Shown here in pieces: positions 10,431 to 22,689 of a stretch of 64,000 nt of DNA. The stretch is from Eucalyptus grandis (taxonomy: Eukaryota; Streptophyta; Magnoliopsida; Myrtales; Myrtaceae): the NCBI RefSeq assembly GCF_016545825.1, contig NC_052619.1, forward strand, positions 15,081,501 through 15,145,500, given 5' to 3'. The notes beneath the pieces were generated by a model, which ran no database searches, was not told the DNA's origin, and saw only the letters and a program-made list of their open reading frames with translations. A program made the position numbers and the translations under genes. The first letter of the stretch is position 1; every line of letters begins with the position of its first letter.

Positions 10431-10751
10431 AAGAAAAAGAAGAAGAGATAGAACCAAGCTTACATCATTAATAAGGGATAGTTAATTGCCAATGCATAAA
10501 ATGGTAAAAGATCCATCCATAAACAACCTATGGATACCTTGCCAATTAAAGAGTATGCGATTCAGGTGATAACTGGCAGGTTGATGAATGCGAGGCTGGG
10601 CTCTATGGGCGAATGATGAGGCCTTTGCAAGTTTTCCTAAATAGGCGTTGTGATCCGATGGTGCATGCACTGCGAAGCTACTACAAATACCGATCAAAGC
10701 GGTGCTCATCTTACGACTGGTATCTCAGCTCCTGTACAACGCACGAGAGAC

Positions 10752-11149
10752 ATGGAGACGAAGAGTTCGCGCCAGTTGACATGCGTAGTCGCCGTGCTGC
10801 TCGTCGTAGCACGTCAGTCTCTCTCTCTCTCTCTCTCTACACCATAGCCATGTCGTATTCACTTTTTTCATGCATTGACATCATTTGACATTCGACAGTC
10901 GTTCCAAGCGCTCGAGGCAAGTGCAGATCGGACGACGACTGCGTGTTACAGTGCCCCACGGACACGGACAAGGGTGTCTGCCGGAGGCAGATCTGCTCCT
11001 GTTTGCCGAGCCCCGCACTTTCTGCGGCCAACGACCTCCGAGGACACCCTTGCGCCGGCGATCAGGATTGCGTGAAATTCTGCGACTACTTCAAATGCCC
11101 GGTGGCGAAGTGCGAGAAGGGACTCTGTAGCTGCACTTGTCCCCGCTGA
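10752..11149 (+). CDS. Secreted two-domain cysteine-rich (defensin-like) peptide, join(10752..10812,10899..11149)
   Basis: A two-exon gene of 103 residues that no single reading frame shows. Exon 1 encodes a signal peptide (METKSSRQLTCVVAVLLVVA). The donor is C|GTCAGT at 10813, the 86-bp intron carries a CT tract, and the acceptor is TTCGACAG at 10898. Joining leaves a phase-1 codon and gives ...LVPSARG, a likely cleavage site, then the mature peptide. The mature part has 14 cysteines in two similar blocks: C-x5-C-x3-C-x8-C-x4-C-x-C, then C-x5-C-x3-C-x4-C-x4-C-x4-C-x-C-x-C. Signal exon, short intron, and C-x5-C-x3-C...C-x4-C-x-C are typical of plant defensin-like families (secreted defence or signalling peptides). 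The doubling is less usual. An AATAAA follows the stop by about 98 nt. Function is inferred from architecture only. Confidence 0.72.
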
Positions 11150-11246
11150 ATGCGGAACCCCCCTCCTCCCATCGTGGTCCACGATGCGATGAGCATCATG
11201 AAATTTCTGCGGTAGATTCGAATGAAATGAAATGGAATCGTGCAAG

Positions 11247-11252
11247 AATAAA
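11247..11252 (+). terminator. Candidate poly(A) signal of the cysteine-rich peptide gene
   Basis: AATAAA about 98 nt after the stop codon at 11149. Confidence 0.5.
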
Positions 11253-12757
11253 AGATTCAAACGGTTGTTCTATAACGCAGTTTAGATTGGTCAACTCAAT
11301 TTGCAAGTTGGCTGCACCCCGCAAGTCCTTGAAAAATTAACAATGTTTATCGGGAATAACCTGGACTAGAAAACTTGCTCAAAACATTTTTGAATTCTTT
11401 TCTTTTATCGATAATGTCAAATCCATCATCTTGTCGTCGAATTCGTTCCGAAGTGATGTCTGTGTCGTCGACAACCTATTATAATAAGTAGATCAACGGG
11501 AATCAAATTAGAATACGCAACTCAAACAAGGTTATTTTATTAATAAAGAGCTTGAATATAATGTGGATGACCCATTTACATAAATTATTCAAATTGTGTC
11601 TATCCGACAGCAACACAAGCCAGATCGACGTAGCTGCTTTTATCTAAAAGATTGGTTAGATTAAATACCAAAGTAATGCATTTCTAAAATGTAACAAAGT
11701 GGTAGCAAGAAGAAAAATTAAAATATTTTATCACTATATGTGGACAAAGTATTTGCATAGATTGTAAATAATAGGAAAACCAAATATTGATGTGAAAAGA
11801 AAAATCTTATATACACAGGCTCTGCTTGTGTTTTTTACGAAAAAATGAATATTTTAGTAAAATAAATTCTCAAAAATGATCAATTATATCAATTAAAATA
11901 ATCGGCCGAAAGAGAAATATTTACATTATCGACAACATTTTTTGTTTGAATAATTTCATAAAATGACTCATTTTTATAGACGATACAAGCACTTGTTTAA
12001 AAAAAAAAAAATTACAAACCATTCATATTCGCGTAAAACAAAGTAGTCGATAATCATATTCTTGCAATACTTAGGTTGGGCCACAATGATAGGATGTGGT
12101 CAGGCTTGATCAAGCGTAAATTGGTGGGCCTGAGCCGAAGAGGATATACTCTAGCCCGGACCTGTTTAAAGCATGTGTCGGGTTTGGTGGGTCCGAACAA
12201 GTCGGGTCATTAATCACGCTCATGGTCAAGTCTCATCGCAGCCGCGAACTCGACTTACACGATGAGATTTCATGATTCCTATTTCGGACATAGCTATGGG
12301 AACATTTCCATTCTCCGTCGGTTCACAGTGTCGCGTAACTCGATCGCGATTGAGATTGCGATCTCCGTGCCCAAGGTCGCAGCCAACGGACTCGACGCGG
12401 ATTCCACGGTGTGGACGAGAACAACCGAGCGCTCTCTCTCTCTCTCCCCCATCCCTTTGATGTAAATTATTCAGTCGAGAAGACTTTCTTATTATTTGGA
12501 ATAATTAAGCTTGTCTTTATTTCCAATGACAAGAATGCCACGTCAAAGGCTTATCGGTTCTTTGAAGGACCAAAAGGGTGAGTGTCGGTCCGATTTTCAA
12601 TATTAGATGTGGAACCATTTACTCATACGAGTATACACGCATGTATATATGTATATGTAATTTTTTGAATTTTTGAATTTTTACTTTTTAGATCATAATC
12701 CTAATTTCCTCTTCGTCTCTCACCTCACTTATCTCGCGGCCTTACTTCCCTCTCTTA
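11253..12757. other. Intergenic; left edge of duplicated block at 11,395
   Basis: AT-rich sequence with no gene recognised. From 11,395 onward it is matched colinearly by 41,578 onward. It contains a short CT tract near 12,432-12,446 that is shorter in the second copy. Confidence 0.5.
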
Positions 12758-13579
12758 GGGCTGTTTGGTTAGAACTTTGGGGAATGTGAACGCTTGCAAA
12801 ACGTAAATACCTTTGGGTGAAAGAGTTTTCAGAAATCGAAATGTCGTTTGGTAAAATTTGAATTGAGAAACAATTTTTTCCAAAATACCGGATTTGGTAA
12901 AATTTGCATTTATATTAACTTTTATTAAATTAAAAAAGAAAAAATATGTTTATATTTTTTTTTTTGAAGTCACCCTTAGGACCGCCTAATACAAATTGGC
13001 CGAATCGCCCGAATAAAAAATATGTTTATATTTTTATATAAACATATTTTTATATATAAAATATAAAAATATAAACATAAAATATATATAACAATAGATA
13101 TGTTTATATAAATATATATTTATATAAAAAAATCGGAGAAAAAAATAGATATGTTTATATCTATATAAAATATAAAATATATAAAAATATATATTATATA
13201 TTATATATTTTTATAAATATATATTTATTAAACATAAAATATAAAACAAATAGATATGTTTATATTTTTATATAAAAAAATAAACATAAAATATATGTTT
13301 ATAATTTTTATATAAACATATTTATTTTTATATTTATTTTTATTCAGGCGGCGTAGATCGGCTTCTACGGAAAGATGAATAATCTTAGAAGTTGCATTCG
13401 AAGATGCAACTTTCCAAATGACCTCAAGAAATGCACGTTGAGCTAAAGGCTCTTGGCCCACTAGAAAATGCGGTGCGTCTCGCCAAAAGTTACGCAAAAC
13501 GAACCAAACACATTTTGTTTTGGCCAGGGATTTTAGAAAGCGAAATGAATGAGATTCCAAATCTTTGAACCAAATAGCC
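12758..13579. mobile_element. Tourist/Harbinger-like MITE, copy 1
   Basis: Flanked by TTA (12755-12757 and 13580-13582), the 3-bp duplication typical of PIF/Harbinger elements. The left terminus GGGCTGTTTGGTT is mirrored by AACCAAATAGCC on the right. The core is an extremely AT-rich, self-complementary TATATAAA stretch (about 12,950-13,345). No ORF of transposase type. Confidence 0.75.
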
Positions 13580-13582
13580 TTA

Positions 13583-14177
13583 CTCTCAGTGGCTTCCGAC
13601 CTCATCGATTCTTCTCTCACTCTTGTCATCTGTCACCTCTAGCCTCCAATCTCATCACTCACTCTCAAATCTCACGCCTAATTTGAAATAGGGACATTTC
13701 GATCGGTTTTGAATGAGTTTATAGAATTAGTGAGCGGTCTCCGATTTCCGATTTTGGGATGGAAGTAACGGACAACCGAGAGTAGCTTCAAATCAGTAAT
13801 TCTTAAGGCTGGTATACCGTAGGACCAGTTCCAGCTCATGTCTGCCTCCGGACCTCCGGACAACTCCGGTGTCTTCGCCGCTGCCGCCGCCGCCACCGCC
13901 GCCGCCGCCCGACTATTCTCCCTCCTTGAGTCAACCCGTACCCCCACTTCCACGCCGGATGCGTCCACCCACGTCGAAATTACCCCTCTACCCATCCTCA
14001 TATCACCCAACATCGCCGCATTCGAGTGTCATTTTGGTCAAACCACATCCAATCCAACCCATGTCCTAATAACCAGAAAAGAAAACTTCCCCTTTTTCTC
14101 TCTCCTCGTCGCTCCCCAGAAGAGAGAGAGAGAGAGAGACTCTATCAGACACGGCGTTGAAGTGGTAGAAGACGACG
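13583..14177 (+). promoter_or_regulatory. SEC15B 5' flank and leader, copy 1
   Basis: It lies between the MITE and the SEC15B ATG. It includes a CCGCCGCC-rich stretch near 13,880-13,910 and a (GA)n tract at about 14,121-14,139 just before the start, a common 5'-leader feature in plants. No clear TATA box seen. Confidence 0.4.
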
Positions 14178-16588
14178 ATGCAGTCCGCGACCAAGCCGCG
14201 GCGCAAGGTGGCCGCCGCCGCCGCGGACGGTGGCGACTCCGCCGACAAGCAGGACCAGCTCCTCCTCTCCTCCGCCATCTGCAACAACGAGGACCTGGGC
14301 CCCTTCATCCGCCGGGCCTTCACCTCCGGCAAGCCCGACAGCCTCCTCCACCACCTCCGCCACTTCGCCCGCGCCAAGGAGTCCGAGATCGAGGAGGTCT
14401 GCAAGGCCCACTACCAGGACTTCATCCTCGCCGTCGACGACCTCCGATCCCTCCTCTCCGACGTCGACTCCCTCAAGTCCGCCCTCTCCCGCTCCAACTC
14501 CACCCTCCAGTCCGTCGCCCTCCCTCTCCTCAACTCCCTCGACGCCTTCCTCGAGGCCCGCACCGTCTCCGCCAACATCGACCTCGCCCTCGCCTCCGTC
14601 GCCTCCTGCATCGGCCTCATGGATCTCTGCTCCCGCGCCAACCTCCACCTCTCCGGCGGCAACTTCTACATGGCCTTGAAGTGCGTCGACGCCCTCGAGG
14701 CCCAGTTCCTCGACAAGACCCCGTCTTCCACCGTCAGGATCATGCTCGAGAAGAAGATCCCCGAGATTCGATCCTACATCGAGCGGAAGGTCAGCAAGGA
14801 GTTCGGCGACTGGCTCGTCGAGATCCGCGTGGTCAGCAGGAACCTAGGTCAATTAGCGATCGGCCAGGCTTCCGCCGCGAGGCAGCGGGAGGAAGATCTC
14901 AGGATTAAGCAGAGGCAGGCTGAGGAACAGAGTAGGCTCAGCTTGAGAGACTGCGTTTATGCCCTGCAAGAGGAGGACGACGACGACGTGCTCAGCGTCG
15001 GGAGCGAGAGTGATGGAAAGTCCGAGAATGGATTCTCCAGTTTCGATTTGACCGCGCTTTACCGAGCTTATCATATTCACCAGACTCTAGGGCTCGAGGA
15101 TCGGTTCAAGCAGTATTATTTCGAGAACAGGAAGCTTCAATTGACGTCGGATTTCCAGGTATCGTCCATGACTCCGTTCCTCGAATCGCACCAGACCTTT
15201 TTCGCACAGATCGCCGGATTTTTCATTGTCGAGGATCGTATTATGAGGACCGGCGGCGGTTTGATCTCGAAAATGGAAGTCGAGAATCTGTGGGAGACCG
15301 CGGTCAGTAAGATGTGTTCGGTTCTGGAGGATCAGTTTTCTAGGATGCAGACGGCGAATCATCTTTTGTTGATAAAGGATTATGTGAGCTTGTTGGGGGT
15401 GACTCTGCGGAGATATGGATACCTGGTCGATTCGTTGCTCGATGTATTGAGTAAGCATAGGGATAAGTACCACGAGTTATTGCTGTCCGATTGCGAAAGC
15501 AGATCACTGAAGCGCTTGCTGCCGATAAGTTTGATCAGATGTTGATGAGGAAAGAATATGAGTATTCGATGAATGTGCTTTCTTTTCAGTTGCAAGCTTC
15601 AGATATCGTACCGGCATTTCCCTATGTTGCGCCATTTTCATCGACTGTGCCGGATTGTTGCCGTATCGTGAGGTCTTTTATTGAAGATTCTGTGAGTTTC
15701 TTGTCTTACGGAGGGCAGTTGGATTTTTATGATGTGGTCAAGAAGTATCTAGACAGGCTCTTGGGTGAGGTCCTGGATGGAGCTCTATTGAAAATTATAA
15801 ATACGTCCTCCCTTGGGGTTTCGCAGGCGATGCAAATTGCTGCTAATATGGCCGTATTTGAGCGTGCTTGTGATTTCTTCTCCCGTCATGCAGCACAGCT
15901 TTCAGGCGTTCCTCTGAGAGTGGTTGAGAGGAGTCGGAGGCAGTTTCCTCTGATTAAGTGCCGTGCTGCAGCAGAGGAAATGCTGTCTGGGTTGCTTAAA
16001 CAAAAGGTTGATGGGTTCATGTCATTAATTGAGAATGTGAACTGGATGGCTGATGATCCTCCACAAAGTGGGAACGAGTATGTAAATGAGGTGATTATTT
16101 ATCTGGAGACTCTGGTTTCTACCGCACAGCAGATATTGCCTGCTAATGTTCTCAAGAGAGTATTACAAGATGTCCTATCTCACATTTCAGAATTGATAAT
16201 CGGTGCCTTGTTTGGTGAGTCAGTGAAAAGGTTTAATGTTAATGCAATCATGGGGATTGATGTGGATGTACGATTACTAGAATCTTTTGCCGATAATCAA
16301 GCTCCACTTTTCTCGGAGGAGGAAGCAAACCAGCTGAAAACAGCACTTGCTGAGTCGAGGCAGATGATCAATTTGCTTCTAAGCAATCATCCAGAGAATT
16401 TCTTGAATCCTGTCATTCGGGAGAGGAGTTACAACAATTTGGACTACAGGAAAGTTGTAACCATCTCAGAAAAGTTGAGAGATCCTTCAGAAAGGTATTT
16501 CTCTTCCTTTACAACAAGAGGAACCAAGCAAAATCCGAAAAAGAAATCTCTTGATGCATTAATAAGAAGACTCAAGGATGTCAATTGA
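14178..16588 (+). CDS. SEC15B: Exocyst complex subunit SEC15B (EXOC6 family), copy 1, one frameshift
   Basis: SEC15 is a subunit of the octameric exocyst that tethers secretory vesicles to the plasma membrane and binds Rab GTPases. The gene is intronless, as expected for plant SEC15B. The N-terminus (MQSATKPRRKV... DKQDQLLLSSAICNNEDLGPFIRRAF) and AHYQDFILAVDDLRSLLSDV fit the B-type paralogue. A coiled-coil stretch follows (ASAARQREEDLRIKQRQAEEQ, about residue 235), then an acidic linker (EEDDDDV) and the long helical C-terminal Sec15 domain. Total length is about 803 residues, close to the family norm. The frame breaks near 15,494, where TTGCGAAAGC has lost one C relative to TTGCCGAAAGC in copy 2. 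The continuation in the other frame runs from about 15,495 to the stop at 16,588. This is a single-base loss in otherwise normal coding sequence, most simply a consensus error. ATG at 14,178 follows a GA-rich leader. Confidence 0.9.
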
Positions 16589-18679
16589 TTCAGACATGAC
16601 TCTGCTTGTGATATTTCCTTATTCTGAATTGTCTCTGTCGATTGCATTCTATTTACTTTGTAGAAAATCATTTCTGTTATTGTTAGTGGTAAAGGTCCTT
16701 CAGGTTTTTCTGTTTCTTGTATTGATAGTTTCATAAGTTCTTTTTGGCCATATAATTGTCTCACTTGCAGGAGTTGTATCAATTCTTTTAATTATAAGAG
16801 CATCTTTCAATTGTGTCTTCCAGCATCCTTTGGAGAACTGATGCTGCTCTTGATAAATCACCAATGAGTAGATGCAACATCGTTCTTTCAACACAGACCA
16901 TCGTTGAACCCTTAAATCTGGTTATAAATCTTTATTCATATGGTAGGAACATTATCAATTATCAGCTTATTCCTTGGATCTCTCGACCACAATACCGATT
17001 AAGAGAAAAAACTTTCCTCTTTCTTAGTACTTGTGATCTCTTCCCTGTGTCAGGATCGATTTGTCTTTTTTTTTTGTGTTGTCTTCTTTATGATGATCCA
17101 CTCATTTTGCACGATATAATCCTTTTGGTTGTCTGGAACTATTTTTGGCTTAATAAACATCCGTCACTTGCCATGTATAAAATGTGAAGAATGATTGGTC
17201 ACTTTGGAAGAAACAGGATTCGATCCATTAGGTGGCTTCTGCTTGCATAGACTTTAATCATGGACTTCCATGTATTATGAAGCATGGTCTGCTAGATTCA
17301 TCTATGGTAGCATATGTGCTGGCTAAACCCCCATTATCTCAGAGAGCATTCTGAGGCAGGAAATATACGGTAATATGTCTGTAGAACTAGCATGACATAT
17401 TAGGGATAAATAAATGAGGTGGGTTCTGCTGAGAGCTATGCAACCATAAACTTCTGGTTCTTCACAATATAGGACAAGGTAGAGTTATTAATGTTTCAAT
17501 TATTTTTTACCAATGAAAGTTTTATGGATTCAATTATTCTGGGAGCCCCAGTATGTCTTGCACGACATCATACCATGAGGAAGCATATGTCCAGATCAGA
17601 GACTACTGAAGTCAATTAAGTTTTTCCAGTTGGAAGTTTGGAGGTTAGATCAGTTGGAAAAGTAGGCTTTTTGGTAGGAAACTGACTTGAAGTTTTACCT
17701 TCTCTTTCACAATGCTCTGCATGCAAATCCGTTGCTTGCCCCCACTGAGGCAGCTTCCAACTGAATACAATAAGATGGATAATTTTACCATTCCAGCCTG
17801 GTATATTGAGGTATCCCTAGAGACCGTTTTGAGTTTAGGCCTTATCCGTAAGGCTCGTTTCTTCAAGGACATCTTAATTGTCAAGACTAGCAAGCTTGTT
17901 TCCCCTCTTATATAGTGTAGAGAAGAAAAGTAAATAAAAGGCTGCGTATTTGCTGCTACATATACTATGCCCTCTGTGAAGGTGGGTGTCTCAGCTATTT
18001 TTCTTCAATCGCTGTGACCTTGGTCTTCTCATGCTTGACATGAAATCATCTATTTTCATATAATCGGATACAACCTATATGAGGATTCACCCATTCTTTA
18101 TAAATGAAGTGCATACCTTCAAGTCGAGAATATATGAACTTTTATGAATCTCTCTCTCCTCCCTCTCTCTCTCTCTCTCTGAGCACGGGCACATTTGTAC
18201 GGGGCTTTGAGTTTTCTGATCCTTGATTTCTGTAAATCTATGCGTCGCAAACATCCGTAGGATGATCAATGAATTTATTCAAAATCTGTCTTCCAGAAGG
18301 GTGCTTCCAGTGTTTAATTGTCAGATTATTCTTGGTTCATTCCTTAGCTGAAAGCAATGCTGGCCAGTCTTGCTGTCTTTTATCATTTGGAGAAACTAAT
18401 TAACTCGGTTGTCCATGACTGATTAAATCGCTTATCTACTCCATTCAAGAGGCATCCGCAAGCTTCCAAAACATGCATACCCTAAATTCTAGCCTGGACG
18501 GGAGTAGGTCGTGCCGATTTACAAATAGGACTCCTCCATCTCATGGGACAAATCTGGCACGGTGCCCTCAGTTCTGGACCCTCTGGTGTTGCTGTTTTTT
18601 TTTTCCTAAGATTCTGTGAGATGAAATTTTCTTTTTGCATCTAACCTAAACTCATCTTTCCAAACTGCCTAGCTCATGT

Positions 18680-18713
<34 letters not shown>

Positions 18714-19750
18714 TCACTCCTAAAGTAGACAAGAAAGATGGGAGTGGTTAAGCGGCCAATTGTCATTCTTCAAAGAAAATCTTTGGGAAAGATACACTTA
18801 ACACACCGACGGGGTGGTTGCTTTATGGCACCTAAGAGCATTTATCAATGTCTCAGGGCCCAGACATACCATCGAAACCAAACGGTTGTTCTCATGTTCT
18901 GCGCCATGGATGGATGTATGTCTTCAGCATCGATTTTAAAGCCACTGCTCTGATGCTTGCTTCATGCTTAGTGTTCTTTTCATAGGAGTAACTCTATGCC
19001 TGGGTTATGTTTCTTGGCTTTTGGTGAAATTTTGTACAGATTATGACGAGCTTGTTCTGAGAGATCTATTTAATTGTTATCACTTTCTACCTGTCGACCG
19101 TCTTATGATCTGCTGTTTGTCCAAAAATAAAGTGTATGAGTTGAGAATTTGCCGTGGTTGGATGCCTTCTTTGTACATAGCATCTCGTTCACTGATCGTA
19201 TTGCAGCTTGGAGTGAGTGACTATTGTTGGGTCGTGGGCAATTTCATGATCTGTACTTTAAGTAGATCCATTGTGTCATGATTTCGAATTCATTCTTTGA
19301 CTTTGCTTCTCTATCCATGGACATTGATCCTCCGAGAGTTTGTTCCTCTCTATCCTCTCCTAGTCTCATGCAGAACTCTTCCAAGGCGACATTGAACATA
19401 AAAGCGAAATGAGATAGAATGTTAAAAAAGGTTATCCTTCTTTAGAACCATGAAAAGATATTCCATGGTTGAAAACTATGCTTCCCATGAAGACTTGGCA
19501 TCCAAAATGCTAACCTATCTAAGTCATAACCAAAACTCAATAAGTTAACTGGTCTATGATTCAACTGACCTTACAAAGGGCATCAAAATGGCACATTCAG
19601 AACCTCAACCATGATTCGTATGTACATCAACATGGGTACATAAAAGATATGCATATCTGTTAAGATGGCAACTTCAAGTAGGTCCACTCTTGGGGAATAT
19701 GCCATTATCCACTTCCATAATCCCCATGTCATCTTCTTCTACCAGACTCA
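16589..19750. other. SEC15B to DUF538-A intergenic region, copy 1
   Basis: 3.2 kb with no recognisable gene. A short CT tract (about 18,150-18,180) and (GA)n at 18,681-18,711 are present, both of different length in copy 2. Short ORFs here are broken by indels in copy 2, so they do not look like coding sequence. Confidence 0.5.
18681..18711. repeat. (GA)n microsatellite, copy 1
   Basis: About 15 repeats here against about 19 at the matching site 48,804-48,842. Confidence 0.9.
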
Positions 19751-19752
19751 AC

Positions 19753-19759
19753 TATATAG
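19753..19759 (+). promoter_or_regulatory. TATA box of DUF538-A, copy 1
   Basis: TATATAG inside CAACTATATAGTTTC, about 115 bp upstream of the ATG at 19,874. It is conserved in copy 2 at 49,892. The leader it implies contains upstream ATGs at about 19,800 and 19,834 whose frames overlap the main start. Confidence 0.55.
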
Positions 19760-19873
19760 TTTCTCTACCACCTGCCTCTCAAAACCAAACAGTCAAAAGA
19801 TGTCACTCCTCTTTAAATCAATACACAGAGAAGATGGCTTCGCATCATCTCCCAACCATAGAACACATCAACC

Positions 19874-20404
19874 ATGTCCCTCCCAAAACATCTCCATCTC
19901 CATGTCCATCCAATCCTCATCTTCGTCATCCTCTTGATCTTCTCAACCCCAGCATCACATTCCTCTGCCATTACCAACAACTCGCTGACCGCCTACGAGG
20001 TCCTCGAGGAATATGACTTACCCATCGGCCTCCTCCCCAATGGCGTCCTTGGCTATGAGCTGGACAGCTCGACCGGTGAGTTCTCAGTGTACCTCAATGG
20101 GACGTGCACCTTCTCAATTGACTCCTATGAGCTCAAGTACAGCTCAACAGTCACTGGGGTCATATCCACGGACGAGCTCTCGAGCCTGAGTGGGATCAAG
20201 GTGAAAGTGTGGTTCTTCTGGCTCAGCATTGTCAAGGTGGTTCGCGATGGCGATGAGCTGGAGTTCTCCGTCGGGATAGCATCTGCGGACTTCCCGGTGA
20301 GCAACTTTGACGAGTGCCCGACTTGCGGATGCGGGTTCGATTGCGATAGCGTGGGGAAGACGAGGAAGTTCAGGGTCAAGAAGCCCTCTTGGGCCTCATC
20401 CTAG
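19874..20404 (+). CDS. DUF538 family secreted protein (DUF538-A), copy 1
   Basis: An intact 176-residue protein. A strongly hydrophobic signal peptide (about residues 12-30, ILIFVILLIFSTPA) precedes the DUF538 domain, with its hallmark opening AYEVLEEYDLPIGLLPNGVLGYELD, the GTCTF strand, KVWFFWLSIVKV, and the cysteine cluster CPTCGCGFDC near the C-terminus. DUF538 proteins are a plant-specific beta-rich family with no firmly assigned biochemistry; links to stress and membrane lipid binding have been proposed. It shares the domain with DUF538-B 6.5 kb downstream, so the pair is an old tandem duplication. AATAAA lies directly after the stop (20,409-20,414). The start is chosen because the signal peptide follows it. 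Confidence 0.9.
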   Translation: MSLPKHLHLHVHPILIFVILLIFSTPASHSSAITNNSLTAYEVLEEYDLPIGLLPNGVLGYELDSSTGEFSVYLNGTCTFSIDSYELKYSSTVTGVISTDELSSLSGIKVKVWFFWLSIVKVVRDGDELEFSVGIASADFPVSNFDECPTCGCGFDCDSVGKTRKFRVKKPSWASS

Positions 20405-20989
20405 GGTAAATAAAGAGAGATGTTTCTAGATCTTATGGAATAATTGAAATGTGGGAAGGGTTGCGTTGACCAAGTATGTCGACGATCTCTTAATGGTAAA
20501 GCAACTTTTTAGCTGCTTCTTGGCATCACGAGGCATTTCTAGAATACGTTCTTGTCCTTGCAAAACGTATGTTTTTCCTTTTTTTTTTTCTTTCATTTTG
20601 TAAGTTTCGGGCTTGGGTTAATTTTGCCGGTGTACATATAGATTGTCAAAAATGTCGGGGAAAAGTTGTTCGTGCCTCGAAGTTGGGTTGGCTTTCTCCT
20701 TTGAAGCTTTCTGGGCGTGTTGGGGACTGAATCATTGTGCAATTGATCATCATATCACATGTGGCTAGTTTTTAGATACCGTTGATTGGATGAAGTCCAA
20801 TCCTAGGGCGCTGGCGCCATTGGTATGAATCACTACAATAATTGTCCTGGCGAGGGTTGACCAAGTGGTAATCGTCCTTACCCCCATTGTCCCATTGGAA
20901 TACTCAGACTAGACAGGAGGAGTATTTAGGCCCTGATTGCTAACCGCTCAATTCTTAGCTATTTATGTACTTTTATTCCTTGAAAAAAA
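20405..20989. other. DUF538-A 3' flank, copy 1
   Basis: No gene. It contains the empty target site TGCTAACCG (about 20,940) for the MITE present in copy 2, and lacks about 45 bp that copy 2 has near 50,908-50,955. Confidence 0.6.
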
Positions 20990-21479
20990 AAAAATCATTT
21001 TGGTACCATTAACTAATTTTTCTATTCCCAGAAACAGACTAATAGCCGGCGAATAAATTTGGAACATAATCAAGAGGTGAAGAAAAGTTATTTCTACGAA
21101 TCGAGAATAATTCTAAAAACAAGTCGTCAGCCAAAGAGGAGGCTGGCGAGGTCATTGGCTCTTGTCTCTGGCCGGTCGCCAAGCTCGGCCGGTCGCCACC
21201 ATTGCCGAGGCTTGGCGACCGGCTAGAGGAGGAAGAAGAAGAGAAGGAAAAAGAAAGGGAAAATCTTAGAAAATTATTTAAAAATTAAAAGAAATTTTAT
21301 GTTATAAAAAATTTGAAAATCGTACCAAACGTATTCCTATTTTTTTTTTTTTTTAATTTCAGAAATAGAAATTTTGTATAATTACCAAACACGTTCAAAT
21401 GCTTAGAAACTAATTTAGAAAACAAAATCAAACAAAATTGTTAGTGAGAACATAATGGTTACCAAACAAGCCTTCAACT

Positions 21480-22480
21480 ACTATCATGTTGAGGATTGGA
21501 TATCCAATACGAAACCTTTATGCACTTGAGTTTTCTCAATGTTATTCAATTTTATCATTGGATGGAATTTTAGAATAGTCAAGAAAAACTCAAGCTTGAG
21601 CAAACAAACTATGTTAATTAAAAATACAAAGTAAATCCAACTAAACATAAGAGATACACCAAATATTTCAAAAATAGAATGTCAATCTTTAGCAAATCTT
21701 TTAATACTCCCCCTCAAGTTAGCGCATGAAGATCGCGAATGCCCAACTTGCTTATACAAAATGTAAATCGATCTCAACTCAATGCCCTAATAAAAATGTC
21801 TGCCCTTTGAAGTCTAATGGGTATGTTCTTGGTTTTAATGGTGCCCGACTGTACATGTTCACAAACAAAGAGGCATTTAATCTCAATATGTTTTGTTCAT
21901 TTGTGAAATAGTAGGTTTGCTACAATGTGTAAGGTAGCTTGGTTGTCGCAATAAAGACTCATTGGTTTGTGGTGAAATATCTCGAGAGATGCAAGTAAAG
22001 TGCCCAACCAAATTAGTTCACTAGTATCAGTTTCCATAGCACGATATTCAACTTCAATTATTGAGAAATTGTGGTTTGCTTCTTGATTCTCTAAGACATA
22101 GGACAACCACTGAGCAAGACTAAGTAATGTAACTATTCGTTGAGTTATCGGGCAACTTGCCCAATTGAAATCACAAAAGGCAGTCAAATGAAGCGAAATT
22201 AGGACTACTAATAGAATCCTTTATCCTGAGTTTTTCTTGAAATATCAAAGAACTCGTATAACGGCTTACCACTGCCACTCCTTTGATTTCTTCAAGAACT
22301 GGAAAAGTATGTGGACATAATAACATAATTCAAACCAAGTGATAGTGATATGAAGTAGATGTCCACTAATCGACGATAGCAACTTAGGTTTGTCATGGCA
22401 AGTCCAGTCGCTATAGCTAACAAGTGTTGCTACTCCACTAGAAAATTCGTGGATTAGCTGCTAGCATATTGCATTTCGAT
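21480..22480 (-). mobile_element. Ty1/copia 3' end fragment in U1, copy 1
   Basis: Read on the minus strand, it holds decayed end-of-RT sequence followed by RNase H: FCDFNWASCP, EYRAMETDTSELIWL and SLYCDNQATLHIVAN (21,897-22,187). A polypurine tract AACTTGAGGGGGAGTA follows (complement of 21,705-21,720), then about 220 bp of LTR-like sequence. Frames are interrupted by stops and it is not functional. Gag, protease, integrase and most of RT are absent. Confidence 0.82.
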
Positions 22481-22689
22481 TGGATATCAAGTATATAATT
22501 TCTTTAGCACAAAAATAATCTTGAAGTCGTTCTCACTCCAATTCCCAAAAAGTACTTCAACCAGCCAATATCTTTAATATGAAATCATTCATCAGAGTAC
22601 GTTTGAGCGCTGCACATTGTTTTGATATTAACATGGCTAAAAAATTGCCGTCACAAAATTGCGTGAACAGTGAGTAATCCACTAGTAAT

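Noticed and set aside
12262..12465. 67-codon ORF upstream of the copy 1 MITE
   Set aside because: The frame changes in copy 2 because of small indels; there is no domain and it ends in a CT tract.
13838..14908. 356-codon ORF overlapping SEC15B
   Set aside because: It is an out-of-frame shadow of the GC-rich SEC15B 5' half with a Pro/Arg-rich random composition. The same applies to the 337-codon frame at 44,044-45,057.
18964..19281. 105-codon plus-strand ORF with membrane-like composition
   Set aside because: It is broken by single-base differences in copy 2 without any sign of codon conservation, and has no family resemblance.
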